Positions 36,803 through 44,965 of a stretch of DNA of 64,000 nucleotides are shown here, in pieces. The notes beneath the pieces are model-generated. The model was given only the letters and a program-made list of their open reading frames with translations. It did no database searches and was not told where the DNA came from. Numbering within the stretch: position 1 is the stretch's first letter; each line of letters starts with the position of its first letter. This stretch comes from a virus: positions 1 through 64,000 of IMG/VR virus record IMGVR_UViG_3300042350_004632. One strand, written 5' to 3'. The position numbers and the translations under genes were made by a program.

Positions 36803-37606
36803 ATGAAAAAATCAGTTTTAAGTCTTTCAGGTGGAATGGATTCTAGTTCATTATTACTTCATCTATTAGCTAAAGGTTATCAAGTAACAGCTTTAGGTTT
36901 TGATTATGGTCAAAAACATAAAGTAGAATTAGACCGTGCTAAATCATTAGTAGAATATTTAAAATCTAAAGGACAAAAAGTAACACATCAGATTATTAAG
37001 TTGGATGGTTTATCTCAATTACTTAATTCAGCTTTAGTCACAGGTGGTAAAGATGTACCTGAAGGACACTACGAACAAGACAATATGAAAGATACTGTTG
37101 TTCCTAATCGTAATAAGATATTTGCTTCACTTATTCAAGCGGTAGCATTATCAGAAGCGACTAAAGATAAAAAACAAGAATGTATTATAGCAATGGGTAT
37201 TCACGCTGGTGATCACGCTATTTATCCTGATTGTAGACAAGAGTTTAGAGATGCTGATTTTGAAGCATTTAAAGTTGGTAATTGGGATTCAGAATTAGTA
37301 TCACATTATACTCCATATTTGAATACTGATAAATTTGGTATTTTAGAAGATGGTTTAAAATGTTGTGAAATACTAGATTTAGAATTTGATAAAGTTTATA
37401 GGCGTACAAATACTTCTTATAAACCAATATGGTTTGAAGGAGAATGGTATTCAGATTATAAATCAGCAGCATCTGTAGAGCGTATTGAAGCATTTATTAA
37501 ACTAGGTCGTCCTGATCCTGTAGCTTATGCTGATGAAACAGGACCTGTACGTTGGGAAGTAGCTAAAACAGCAGTAGAAAAAGTATTAAACGAATATAAT
37601 AAATAA
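36803..37606 (+). CDS. queC: QueC-like preQ0 synthase lacking the zinc Cys cluster
   Basis: A 267-residue PP-loop ATPase of the QueC family, which converts 7-carboxy-7-deazaguanine to preQ0. The PP-loop LSLSGGMDSSSLLLHLL at residues 6-22, ALGFDYGQKHKVEL and VVPNRNKIFASL are typical. The normal C-terminal zinc site (four Cys in a C-x8-C-x2-C-x2-C type pattern) is missing: the matching segment reads TNTSYKPIWFEGEWYSDYKS then AASVERIEAF, with no Cys. The surrounding framework, ending GRPDPVAYAD, is retained, so the family assignment is solid while the metal site is lost. Confidence 0.85.
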   Translation: MKKSVLSLSGGMDSSSLLLHLLAKGYQVTALGFDYGQKHKVELDRAKSLVEYLKSKGQKVTHQIIKLDGLSQLLNSALVTGGKDVPEGHYEQDNMKDTVVPNRNKIFASLIQAVALSEATKDKKQECIIAMGIHAGDHAIYPDCRQEFRDADFEAFKVGNWDSELVSHYTPYLNTDKFGILEDGLKCCEILDLEFDKVYRRTNTSYKPIWFEGEWYSDYKSAASVERIEAFIKLGRPDPVAYADETGPVRWEVAKTAVEKVLNEYNK

Positions 37607-37734
37607 TGCATGAATTTCAACATATATTAGGATTATGTGCTGACTCAAAAACACATTTAAACATATTGGGGTTTCTTTTGGAACCCCAACTTTTACAACA
37701 TATATTTAATTATCTAAAAACATGGAGGATTTAA
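37606..37734 (+). CDS. possible 42-residue peptide spanning the terminator
   Basis: A short frame beginning MHEFQHILGLCADSKTHLNI, whose ATG shares the last base of the queC stop (TAATG). It runs through the hairpin at 37666-37689 to a TAA just before the next gene. Coupled layout argues for translation; overlap with a terminator argues against. Weakly supported. Confidence 0.3.
   Translation: MHEFQHILGLCADSKTHLNILGFLLEPQLLQHIFNYLKTWRI
37666..37694 (+). terminator. terminator overlapping a promoter
   Basis: Stem TTGGGGTT/AACCCCAA (37666-37673 and 37682-37689) extended by T-G and C-G pairs, loop TTTT at 37676-37679, followed by CTTTTAC. The loop with the next G forms the TTTG box of the downstream promoter, exactly as at 12357. 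Confidence 0.8.
37677..37708 (+). promoter_or_regulatory. predicted Bacteroidota-type promoter inside terminator loop
   Basis: TTTG at 37677-37680, 20 bases, TATATTTA at 37701-37708. It drives the pair 37738 and queE. The first gene also has GGAGG at 37724-37728, nine bases before its ATG, one of the few strong ribosome sites here. Confidence 0.6.
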
Positions 37735-37737
37735 CCA

Positions 37738-37968
37738 ATGAAGTGTCTTAAAAATGTCAAAACAGGAACAATTATTCGCTTAGATGACTTTAAAGCGGAC
37801 AACATGGTAGGAAGGGAGTGGATTTTTGTTTCCAAAACAGAATGGAAATCATTAACTCGTAAACCAGAACCAGTAGTTGAATCTACAAAAACTATCTCAG
37901 ACAGTATTATTAGAGGTCTTGAAGGAGAAACAATTTCAGAAAAACAATTAAAACGTAAGAAAAAATGA
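37738..37968 (+). CDS. small hypothetical protein upstream of queE
   Basis: A 76-residue basic protein with its own promoter and a strong GGAGG ribosome site. Residues 1-40 form a compact, possibly beta-rich fold (CLKNVKTGTIIRLDDFKADN, REWIFVSKTEWKSL). The tail is a charged helix ending QLKRKKK. It overlaps queE by 4 bases. No family recognised; the first half resembles the small Lys-rich modules frequent in Bacteroidota phages. Confidence 0.55.
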   Translation: MKCLKNVKTGTIIRLDDFKADNMVGREWIFVSKTEWKSLTRKPEPVVESTKTISDSIIRGLEGETISEKQLKRKKK

Positions 37969-38855
37969 GTAAAATAGATCCTAAAAAACTATTAATAAGC
38001 TCTGATTTCTACTCTGTCCAAGGTGAGGGTATTTCATCAGGAGTACCTTCATACTTTGTTCGTTTAGGTATTTGTAATCTGACTTGTGGTATGAGTAGAG
38101 CATTTACAAATAATCTTTTAAAAGAAGCATCATTAGAAGATGGTGAAATTTTTAAAGGTGATTTAGAGTTAGAAGGTAAAGCGTCTTGGACTTGTGATTC
38201 AACAAGTCAATGGTTATGGAGAGGCGAAGATAAAGAATTTGATTATTTAATTAAACGTTGGAAAGATGAAGGTGTTTATGATGATATATTAAATGGTATT
38301 ATTCATATCATTTGGACAGGTGGAGAACCTACAATTAAAGGACATCAAGAAGCTATTGTTAATTTTCATAAGTATTGGCTATTACAAGTAGATCCATCAA
38401 CAACACTTCCTGGTAAAGAATATGCTTGGAGATTACCGGAGAATGATTTAATTGTAAGGCATAACTATAATGAAATAGAAACAAACGGTACAATAGTAAT
38501 TGAAGATGATTTATTTAAAATTATAGATCAAATCAACTGTTCACCTAAGTTATCTAATTCAGGTATGGATGTTAAACAGCGTATTAATGAAGCTGCTATT
38601 AAACGTGTAATGGAACATAAAAATTATCAATTTAAATTTGTTATATCTAATGAAGAAGATGTTCAAGAATTATTTCGTGACTTTGTCATACCATTTAGCA
38701 TACCTCTTACCAACTTGGTTTGTATGCCAGGATTAGATGATGTATCTAATTTTGAAGAACGTACTCAATTTTGTTTAGAAATGGCTAAAAAATATAGATT
38801 TAGAGGTTTGACTCGTCTTCATATTGCAGCCTGGAATAAAACACTTAATGTATAA
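37965..38855 (+). CDS. queE: QueE-like radical SAM 7-carboxy-7-deazaguanine synthase
   Basis: A 296-residue radical SAM enzyme of the QueE family, step three of preQ0 synthesis. FYSVQGEGISSGVPSYFVRL is the standard QueE entry, HIIWTGGEPTIKG the SAM-binding G-G-E-P motif, followed by EIETNGT and INCSPKLSNSG as in other QueE proteins. The cluster-binding motif is odd: CNLTC supplies two Cys, then 35 residues intervene before the third in SWTCDS, instead of the usual C-x3-C-x2-C. The inserted segment is charged and helical. All else is intact, so it is probably functional with an expanded loop. Confidence 0.85.
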   Translation: MSKIDPKKLLISSDFYSVQGEGISSGVPSYFVRLGICNLTCGMSRAFTNNLLKEASLEDGEIFKGDLELEGKASWTCDSTSQWLWRGEDKEFDYLIKRWKDEGVYDDILNGIIHIIWTGGEPTIKGHQEAIVNFHKYWLLQVDPSTTLPGKEYAWRLPENDLIVRHNYNEIETNGTIVIEDDLFKIIDQINCSPKLSNSGMDVKQRINEAAIKRVMEHKNYQFKFVISNEEDVQELFRDFVIPFSIPLTNLVCMPGLDDVSNFEERTQFCLEMAKKYRFRGLTRLHIAAWNKTLNV

Positions 38856-38973
38856 AATAATTAATTTAATATTAGGTTTAGTAGCTACATTTAGTATTCC
38901 TTTAGGTTTACTATGGTTAGCTACTACCTATTCAAACAAAAAAGATAAAAATGAATATAACAATAACTCCTGA
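38848..38973 (+). CDS. small membrane protein (41 residues)
   Basis: A frame starting MYKIINLILGLVATFSIPLG, overlapping the queE end by 8 bases (ATGTATAA) and ending 23 bases into the next gene. Residues 4-26 form one clear transmembrane helix; the tail is Lys/Asn-rich. The overlap and clean hydrophobic profile support a real gene of unknown function. Confidence 0.5.
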   Translation: MYKIINLILGLVATFSIPLGLLWLATTYSNKKDKNEYNNNS

Positions 38974-39169
38974 TAATGTCTATACAGGTATAGCTTTATT
39001 ACTTATGAGTTTACAGATTTACCAATATAGACAATTAGAAAAATCTAGAAAAGAAATACAACGACTGTGGGATCAAATAGCTACATTTAACACTATGGTC
39101 GCTTTAAAACTTTTGGAAACTCAACAAGATATTAATAAATTAAATGAAAATAAGAATGATGGAAAATAA
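38951..39169 (+). CDS. small membrane-anchored coiled-coil protein
   Basis: A 72-residue protein. Residues about 9-24 (VYTGIALLLMSLQIYQY) form a transmembrane helix, followed by a charged helix to the end (QLEKSRKEIQRLWDQIATFN) with coiled-coil spacing. It overlaps a small membrane gene upstream and folE downstream. Possibly an inner-membrane adaptor; family unknown. Confidence 0.5.
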   Translation: MNITITPDNVYTGIALLLMSLQIYQYRQLEKSRKEIQRLWDQIATFNTMVALKLLETQQDINKLNENKNDGK

Positions 39170-39887
39170 AAGAAGAACAGTAGCAGATATTGAAGCTCTA
39201 GAAACTGCTAAACCTGGTTTTGCAAATGGTATTTCATTACAATTAAAATCACGTATTGAAGATGGTTTCCATCGTTCACTTACAGATAATGAAAAATGGC
39301 TTATTGTAGGTGAAGCTGAAACAGCATATGGTAAATTTTTAGATGCGTTAGGTGTTGATTGGAGAAATGATCCAAATAGTATGGAAACACCTCGTCGTGT
39401 AGCTAAAGCATATGTATTTGATTTATGGAAAGGTAGATATGAATTACCAACTGACATTACATCATTTCCATCTGATGGATATGAAGGTATTGTATTAGAA
39501 AGAGATATTCCAATTGTTAGTATGTGTTCTCATCACCACCAAGCAATTTTAGGTAAAGCACACGTAGCTTATATACCAGGTAAAGAAGGTAAAGTAGTTG
39601 GTTTAAGTAAATTAAATCGTATTGTAGAACATTTTGCTCGTAGAGGTGCTATCCAAGAACAACTTACAGTTGCTATTCATAACGCTGTAAATACTGTTTG
39701 TGAAGATAACGCAGGTGTGATGGTAATAGTACATGCTGGACACCAATGTGTTAGTTGTAGAGGGGTTAAACATCAAGGAGCATCAATGGTTACAAGTGAA
39801 GTAAGTGGAGTATTTGCTGATCATAGTCGTACTGCTAAAGCTGAAGTATTAGAAATGATTAAATTAAATCTTCAATCTTATTGTTGA
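39159..39887 (+). CDS. folE: FolE: GTP cyclohydrolase I
   Basis: A 242-residue GTP cyclohydrolase I that would make dihydroneopterin triphosphate, the first step toward preQ0. IVSMCSHHHQAILGKAHVAY carries the zinc Cys and catalytic His pair. VVGLSKLNRIVEHFARR and AGHQCVSCRGVKHQGASMVT carry the second zinc Cys and the substrate loop. The N-terminal helices are those of the type I family. Start chosen at ATG 39159 (MENKRRTVADIEAL); in-frame ATGs at 39144 and 39156 overlap the preceding gene more. With QueD, QueE, QueC and DpdA it completes the pathway from GTP. Confidence 0.92.
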   Translation: MENKRRTVADIEALETAKPGFANGISLQLKSRIEDGFHRSLTDNEKWLIVGEAETAYGKFLDALGVDWRNDPNSMETPRRVAKAYVFDLWKGRYELPTDITSFPSDGYEGIVLERDIPIVSMCSHHHQAILGKAHVAYIPGKEGKVVGLSKLNRIVEHFARRGAIQEQLTVAIHNAVNTVCEDNAGVMVIVHAGHQCVSCRGVKHQGASMVTSEVSGVFADHSRTAKAEVLEMIKLNLQSYC

Positions 39888-39907
39888 AATTTAAAATAAA
39901 ATAGATA

Positions 39908-40318
39908 ATGAATAAAATATACTTAACCTGGAATAATATTGAAGACGCTGTTGTAAGTTTAGCTCACCAAATTAAAACTAGTGGCAAATCTATAGAAGCA
40001 ATAGCTGGATTACCTAGAGGAGGACTTATTCCAGCTGTATTGCTTTCTCATAAACTTAATTTACCATATGTTGATATAATGGGAGACTGTGAAGAATATG
40101 AACATATTCTAATAGTAGATGATATATGTGACTCAGGAGTAACTCTTAAACAATATCATCAATTATTTTCTACAGCTACTATTCATTATAAACAAACAGC
40201 TATAGTTGAACCTAATTTTTACTATAGTTTAGTCTCTGAAAGTATATGGATAGTATACCCATGGGAACGTGAAGATTCAGAAGCGGTACCTGATTATTTA
40301 AAAAGATCAATAATGTAA
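39908..40318 (+). CDS. type I phosphoribosyltransferase
   Basis: A 136-residue phosphoribosyltransferase. EHILIVDDICDSGVTLKQYH at about 75-95 is the PRPP-binding motif (two acids followed by a small-residue loop), and IAGLPRGGLIPAVLLSHKLN is the preceding P-loop-like segment. The hood that selects the base is short, so the substrate cannot be told; xanthine/hypoxanthine-type enzymes are the nearest in feel. It directly follows folE, so salvage of purine or deazapurine bases linked to the DNA modification is possible. Confidence 0.75.
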   Translation: MNKIYLTWNNIEDAVVSLAHQIKTSGKSIEAIAGLPRGGLIPAVLLSHKLNLPYVDIMGDCEEYEHILIVDDICDSGVTLKQYHQLFSTATIHYKQTAIVEPNFYYSLVSESIWIVYPWEREDSEAVPDYLKRSIM

Positions 40319-40322
40319 TAAT

Positions 40323-40484
40323 ATGCAACAAAAAGAAAGTAAAACAAATTGGCATTTCAGACTCAGTATGATTAAATCAGTTTTTAGAATATTCGCAGGT
40401 GTAGCTATTATGTTCCAAGATTTTGAAATTGGAGGTTTTTTACTTATATTAGCTGAAGCAGTTGGAATAGCAGAAGAATTTTAA
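40323..40484 (+). CDS. small membrane protein (53 residues)
   Basis: A frame starting MQQKESKTNWHFRLSMIKSV, 4 bases after the phosphoribosyltransferase stop. Two hydrophobic stretches (FRIFAGVAIMF; GGFLLILAEAVGIAEEF) make a helical hairpin of the type common among short phage membrane proteins. It ends 12 bases before the next gene. Function unknown. Confidence 0.5.
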   Translation: MQQKESKTNWHFRLSMIKSVFRIFAGVAIMFQDFEIGGFLLILAEAVGIAEEF

Positions 40485-40496
40485 TAAATTTATAAT

Positions 40497-41030
40497 ATGT
40501 TAAACGCAAAACAAATAGTAGATGAAGGATTACTCCTTCTAGAAAACACAAAAGGTAAACCAGCACAAGTAGGTTATGACCTTAGTTTAAAAGCAGTAAA
40601 TAAAGTAGGTTCTAGTAGAGTCGTAGGAGGAACTTTTAATAAAGATGCTAAAATAGGTAAAATATTAAAAGATAAGACTGAATTAACTACTTACATTCCA
40701 ATTGACCCAATCAAATTAGATGGAGATGAAGGATGGTTATTATATGAAGGTGTATATGATATTACATTTAATGAAGGATGTAATATACCTGATAATAGAG
40801 TAGCATTCATTAAACAACGATCATCTCTCTACCGCAACGGTGCTATAATTAATAGTCCTGTATTTGATCCTGGCTTTAAAACCGAATTTATGGGTACATT
40901 ATTGTATGTACATGAAACAATATTCATTGAACAAGATGCTAGAGTAGCACAAATATATTTTCATGAGTGTATGTCCGCTGAAATGTATGATGGTCAATGG
41001 CAAGGTGATAAACAACGTAATTCTCTTTAA
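40497..41030 (+). CDS. dcd: dCTP deaminase / dUTPase superfamily protein
   Basis: A 177-residue trimeric dUTPase-fold protein. AFIKQRSSLYRNGAIINSPV followed by FDPGF is the dCTP deaminase signature (R-S-S-L/x-R and the V-F-D-P-G-F strand), with Glu and Arg positions for catalysis. The ending MYDGQWQGDKQRNS resembles the dCTP-deaminase C-terminal lid. It would convert dCTP to dUTP, or both to dUMP in the bifunctional forms. It supports nucleotide supply together with the ribonucleotide reductase; I see no thymidylate synthase in this window. Confidence 0.8.
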   Translation: MLNAKQIVDEGLLLLENTKGKPAQVGYDLSLKAVNKVGSSRVVGGTFNKDAKIGKILKDKTELTTYIPIDPIKLDGDEGWLLYEGVYDITFNEGCNIPDNRVAFIKQRSSLYRNGAIINSPVFDPGFKTEFMGTLLYVHETIFIEQDARVAQIYFHECMSAEMYDGQWQGDKQRNSL

Positions 41031-41061
41031 TTCGTATATATTTATATAAAACATAGATAAT

Positions 41062-41385
41062 ATGGAAGGATTTGATCCGAAACAAGAATCTAAAGGTGTA
41101 GGAGATACAATAGCTAAAATAACTAATTTTTTTGGTATTGATAAAGTAGCAGATGCTATAGCTAAAATAGCAGGAGCTGAAGGATGTGGATGTGGTGAAC
41201 GTAGACAATTATTAAATGAGTTATTTCCTTATGAAGGAAAAATAAGAAAATTTAAAGTTTTAAAACAATTCACTTGGGCTGGAGAAACTTATTTTGAAGG
41301 ACAAATATTAGATATAAATAGTAAACACCATATATTCACAGGTGTTATAAATTTGACTCAAGATAAAACATTAGAAGAATTATGA
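41062..41385 (+). CDS. hypothetical protein with CGCGERR motif
   Basis: A 107-residue protein. The N-terminal half is an amphipathic helix pair (GVGDTIAKITNFFGIDKVAD) followed by EGCGCGERRQLLNELFPY, a Cys-rich motif seen in small phage proteins. The C-terminal half is beta-rich (KFKVLKQFTWAGETYFEG). It has the same 19-base upstream element ATATTTATATAAAACATAG as the gene at 15892. The Cys pair might bind metal. Function unknown. Confidence 0.55.
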   Translation: MEGFDPKQESKGVGDTIAKITNFFGIDKVADAIAKIAGAEGCGCGERRQLLNELFPYEGKIRKFKVLKQFTWAGETYFEGQILDINSKHHIFTGVINLTQDKTLEEL

Positions 41386-42434
41386 AGATAGATAAATACT
41401 TTAGACTTAAAAATGACTTAGAAACATTTAATTTTGAGAAAAGTTTTAATCCATTAAGTAGGACACTCTATTATTTCTCATTTTTAGGAAATATATTCTT
41501 AATATTGTTTAGTTATTTTTTTATTAAAGATGTGACTAATAATATTCCTGCATTATTTATAGGACAAAATATTTTTTTCTCTGTATTCATTATTTTGTTT
41601 ATGACAGGATATGAATTATTTAAACGATTTGCTTTTGAACAACTTACCTCTACTATATTACGTGTACGTAAATTTACTATTAATATAGCATCAGGAGTAA
41701 TAATTTGTTTAGCATTAGTATCTGGATCATTTTATCTATCACTTAATGGTGCTCATAGATTAATTGATACTAGTGAAATAACAGCATCAAAATTAGATAC
41801 TATAACAACCAACGTATCTGATTCTATATCGGCTATATACTCACAAAGAATCGCTTTAAAGGAACAACAAATACAAGCCATCAATACTAATGATGAAGAT
41901 GGAGTGCTAAGTAAACGCCAGTTAAACACTGTTAAGTCACTAGAAAATGATGTTAAAGTATATGAGACTGAGAGAGATAATCGTATAGCTCAGTTTGAAG
42001 AAAAAACAGGTAAAAAATTAAATAAACAAGAAGATAAAGTAAAACAAAATAGTATTGCTTTTGCTGTCATGGTATTCTTTTTAGAATTTATTATATTGAT
42101 AGGAGTAGCATTTAGCGCTTATTATACTTGGACTTCATATAGTGAAATGAAAAGTCTATTAGCAACACCTACATTTAAACAGTTAGAGTTAAATCTTAGA
42201 TTATTAAAACTCTATTATCAAAACGGAAGGAAAAAAGAACAAGACTCATCTATACCACGCTCTAAATTAATAGCGTTAGCTAATTCATCTAAAATACAAT
42301 GTAATCAAAAAGATATTGATAGTTTTATAGTATTATGTTCTGAACTTGAAATTGTTACAGGTGAAAGAAGAAAAAAAGTTTATAATATGAGTTATGAAAA
42401 AGCTAAACATTTGATTGAAACCCAAGAAATTTAA
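41382..42434 (+). CDS. multi-pass membrane protein with helical C-terminal domain
   Basis: A 350-residue protein overlapping the previous gene by 4 bases. Hydrophobic segments near 30-50, 58-78, 98-118 and 225-248 suggest four membrane helices, with a long soluble coiled stretch (about 120-220) between the third and fourth. The last ~75 residues (SIPRSKLIALANSSKIQCNQ ... YNMSYEKAKHLI) look like a winged-helix fold. A membrane-tethered DNA-binding or signalling protein is conceivable. No family recognised. Confidence 0.55.
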   Translation: MKIDKYFRLKNDLETFNFEKSFNPLSRTLYYFSFLGNIFLILFSYFFIKDVTNNIPALFIGQNIFFSVFIILFMTGYELFKRFAFEQLTSTILRVRKFTINIASGVIICLALVSGSFYLSLNGAHRLIDTSEITASKLDTITTNVSDSISAIYSQRIALKEQQIQAINTNDEDGVLSKRQLNTVKSLENDVKVYETERDNRIAQFEEKTGKKLNKQEDKVKQNSIAFAVMVFFLEFIILIGVAFSAYYTWTSYSEMKSLLATPTFKQLELNLRLLKLYYQNGRKKEQDSSIPRSKLIALANSSKIQCNQKDIDSFIVLCSELEIVTGERRKKVYNMSYEKAKHLIETQEI

Positions 42435-42453
42435 GTTATATTTAAAATAAGTT

Positions 42454-43713
42454 ATGGAAACAATTTTTATATCAATCGCGAGTTATCGCGACCCGGAGTT
42501 ATTACCAACATTAAGAGATTGTATAGCAAATGCTAAACAATCAGATAGACTAGTATTTGGAATCTGTAGACAATTTCACCCAGATGATAAATTCGATGTT
42601 TTAGATGAATTTAAAAATGATCAAAGATTTAAAGTTGTTAATGTACCTTATGAACATTCTAAAGGTACATGTTGGGCTAGAAATATGATCCAAGATTTAT
42701 ATGATGGGGAAACTTATTATATGCAATTAGATTCACACCATCGTTTTACTAAGAACTGGGATTTGACTTTAATTAAAATGTTAAAGCAACTTAAAAAATT
42801 AGGACACAAGAAACCATTATTAACAGCTTATTTACCTGGATTTTTTCCAGATAATGATCCAGTAGGTCGAGTCCAAGATTGTTGGAATTTAGAATTTGAT
42901 AGATATATGCCTGAGGGTCCTATTTTTATTAAGCCTCATTCTATTGATGGGTGGCAAAATTTAGAATCACCTTATCCAGCTAGATTTTTATCAGCACATT
43001 TTATCTTTACTTTAGGCAAATGGGCTAAAGAAGTAAGATATGATCCTAATTTTTATTTTCACGGTGAAGAACCATCATTAGCTGCTAGATCATATACTCA
43101 TGGATATGATTTATTTCAACCACATATACCTGTTATATGGCATGAGTATACTAGAAATGGTAAAACTAAACAATGGGATGATGATAAAGAATGGGCTGAG
43201 AAAAATAAAGTATCATATTCTAGATATAGAGCATTACATGGAATGGGTAGTGTAATTGAAGGTACAACTAAAGATTTATTTGAAAAATACGGATGGGGTA
43301 AAGAACGCTCATTACATGAATATGAAAGATATATTGGTGTAAGATTTTCCACAAGACAAGTACATAAACATACATCTGAATATCTTCCACTTCCAGTTCC
43401 ACAAGAAGATTTTGAAGAAAATTTAGTTAACAGAATTAAAGTTTGTATTGATTATTGGAAGGGAGCTTTAGTTGAACCAGATTATGATCTATTAGTTGTT
43501 GCTATATTAGATAAAAATGGAGAAGATATCTTTAGACAAGATGTAGATAAAAATGAATTAAATTCCTTAATAAACTCTGATCCACAAGATCAATTTATCC
43601 ATATTTGGAGAGAATATGATGATAATAAACAACCATCTAAATGGAGAGTTTGGCCACATAGTGAATCAAAAGGTTACTTAGAAAGAACAGATCAAGACAT
43701 ACCATATGAATAA
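42454..43713 (+). CDS. GlcNAc-type glycosyltransferase (PF11397-like)
   Basis: A 419-residue GT-A enzyme. ISIASYRDPELLPTLRDCI, LVFGICRQFHPDD and TCWARNMIQDLYDGETYYMQ, then LDSHHRF, fit the family typified by the Skp1-hydroxyproline GlcNAc-transferase (Pfam PF11397). LDSHHRF is the D-x-H-type metal and sugar-nucleotide site near residue 90. HGEEPSLAARSYTHGYDLF is the conserved acceptor-side segment. The last ~100 residues are an extra domain (DLLVVAILDKNGEDIFRQDV). It starts a sugar-modification cassette and overlaps its paralogue by 8 bases. The acceptor is unknown. Confidence 0.82.
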   Translation: METIFISIASYRDPELLPTLRDCIANAKQSDRLVFGICRQFHPDDKFDVLDEFKNDQRFKVVNVPYEHSKGTCWARNMIQDLYDGETYYMQLDSHHRFTKNWDLTLIKMLKQLKKLGHKKPLLTAYLPGFFPDNDPVGRVQDCWNLEFDRYMPEGPIFIKPHSIDGWQNLESPYPARFLSAHFIFTLGKWAKEVRYDPNFYFHGEEPSLAARSYTHGYDLFQPHIPVIWHEYTRNGKTKQWDDDKEWAEKNKVSYSRYRALHGMGSVIEGTTKDLFEKYGWGKERSLHEYERYIGVRFSTRQVHKHTSEYLPLPVPQEDFEENLVNRIKVCIDYWKGALVEPDYDLLVVAILDKNGEDIFRQDVDKNELNSLINSDPQDQFIHIWREYDDNKQPSKWRVWPHSESKGYLERTDQDIPYE

Positions 43714-44962
43714 AAAAGAAACAATACTGGTACATCTACCAGCGTATCGCGACCCAGAGTTAGTTCCTACTATTAAAGATGCTTTGGATAAAGCTAAATA
43801 TCCTAAACGTATTCATTTTGGAATATGTAGACAATATCATCCTGAAGATAGTTTTGACAATCTAGACGAGTTTAGAAAAGATAAACGTTTTCATATCATG
43901 GATGTGTTATATACTGAATCACAAGGTTTACCTTGGGCTAGAGCACAGATAAATGAGAAATTACTAACTAATCAAGATTATATCTGCCAGTTAGATTCAC
44001 ATCATCGTTTTGCTCAAGATTGGGATGTAACATTAATTGAAATGCATAACAATCTAGAAAAGAAAGGTCACAAACCAATTTTAGCGGCTTATCTACCATT
44101 ATACGATCCATTTAATGACCCAGCAGGTAGAGCTGATGTACCATGGCAACAACAGTTTGTCTGTTTTTATCCACATGGAACAATATTTATTAGACCAGCT
44201 TTATTAACAGGATGGGAAAATATGACTGAACCTCCATTTAGTAGATTTTTATCAGGACATTTTTGTTTTGCTAGAAACGAATGGGCTAAAGAAATAAGAC
44301 ATGATCCAGATATTTACTTTAGTGGTGAAGAAATTAATTTAACAGTTAGATCTTATACTCATGGATATGATTTATTCCATCCTCATAAAATGGTAATATG
44401 GCATTCAACAATGAGAGAAGAACGAGCGGGTAAATTAAAGTGGGATGATGATGCTAAACTAGGAGTTGATTGGTGGACTAAACAAGAATATGCTCGTAAA
44501 AAAATAAGAACATTATTTAGAGTAGAAGACAATCCAGAAATTAATTTAACAGGATATGATTTAGGAACTGCTAGAACAATAGCTGATTATGAGGCATATG
44601 CTGGAGTTAATTTTAAAACAAGATCAGTACAAAAATATACTGTAGAAAATGGATATCCACCAACACCAATTAATAGTCCATGGTCTAAATCATTCTATCA
44701 TTTAGTTACAATTTATAGACAATCACTTCCTGAAAATGATTATTCATCTATATTAATAGCATTTGATGATAAAGATGGTATAGGTATTTATTCTAAAACT
44801 ATAGAAGGATATGAATTACAAAATTTCTTAAATAATAATGGACCTATTCATTATGAAGAATATTTTGAATACTTTGATAAAGAACCATCTAGGATGGTGG
44901 CATGGGCATATAGTAAAGAAAGAGGTTGGGCTGAACGTTTTGAAACTAGTTTAAATGATTAA
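43706..44962 (+). CDS. second GlcNAc-type glycosyltransferase (PF11397-like)
   Basis: A 418-residue paralogue of the preceding gene with the same order of motifs: LVHLPAYRDPELVPTIKDAL, IHFGICRQYHPED, YICQLDSHHRFAQDWD and SGEEINLTVRSYTHGYDLFH. The C-terminal extension is also shared (SILIAFDDKDGIGIYSKTIE). The two are clearly duplicates that have diverged, suggesting two successive sugar additions or two acceptors. It overlaps the upstream gene by 8 bases and lies 3 bases before the next. Confidence 0.8.
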   Translation: MNKKETILVHLPAYRDPELVPTIKDALDKAKYPKRIHFGICRQYHPEDSFDNLDEFRKDKRFHIMDVLYTESQGLPWARAQINEKLLTNQDYICQLDSHHRFAQDWDVTLIEMHNNLEKKGHKPILAAYLPLYDPFNDPAGRADVPWQQQFVCFYPHGTIFIRPALLTGWENMTEPPFSRFLSGHFCFARNEWAKEIRHDPDIYFSGEEINLTVRSYTHGYDLFHPHKMVIWHSTMREERAGKLKWDDDAKLGVDWWTKQEYARKKIRTLFRVEDNPEINLTGYDLGTARTIADYEAYAGVNFKTRSVQKYTVENGYPPTPINSPWSKSFYHLVTIYRQSLPENDYSSILIAFDDKDGIGIYSKTIEGYELQNFLNNNGPIHYEEYFEYFDKEPSRMVAWAYSKERGWAERFETSLND

Positions 44963-44965
44963 TTT

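Noticed and set aside
37269-37493. 74-residue - strand frame inside queC
   Set aside because: It lies wholly inside a well-supported gene on the other strand and has no start signal.
37607-37737. preQ1 riboswitch in the deazaguanine operon
   Set aside because: The only structure is a plain terminator hairpin; no preQ1 pseudoknot tail or A-rich consensus is visible.
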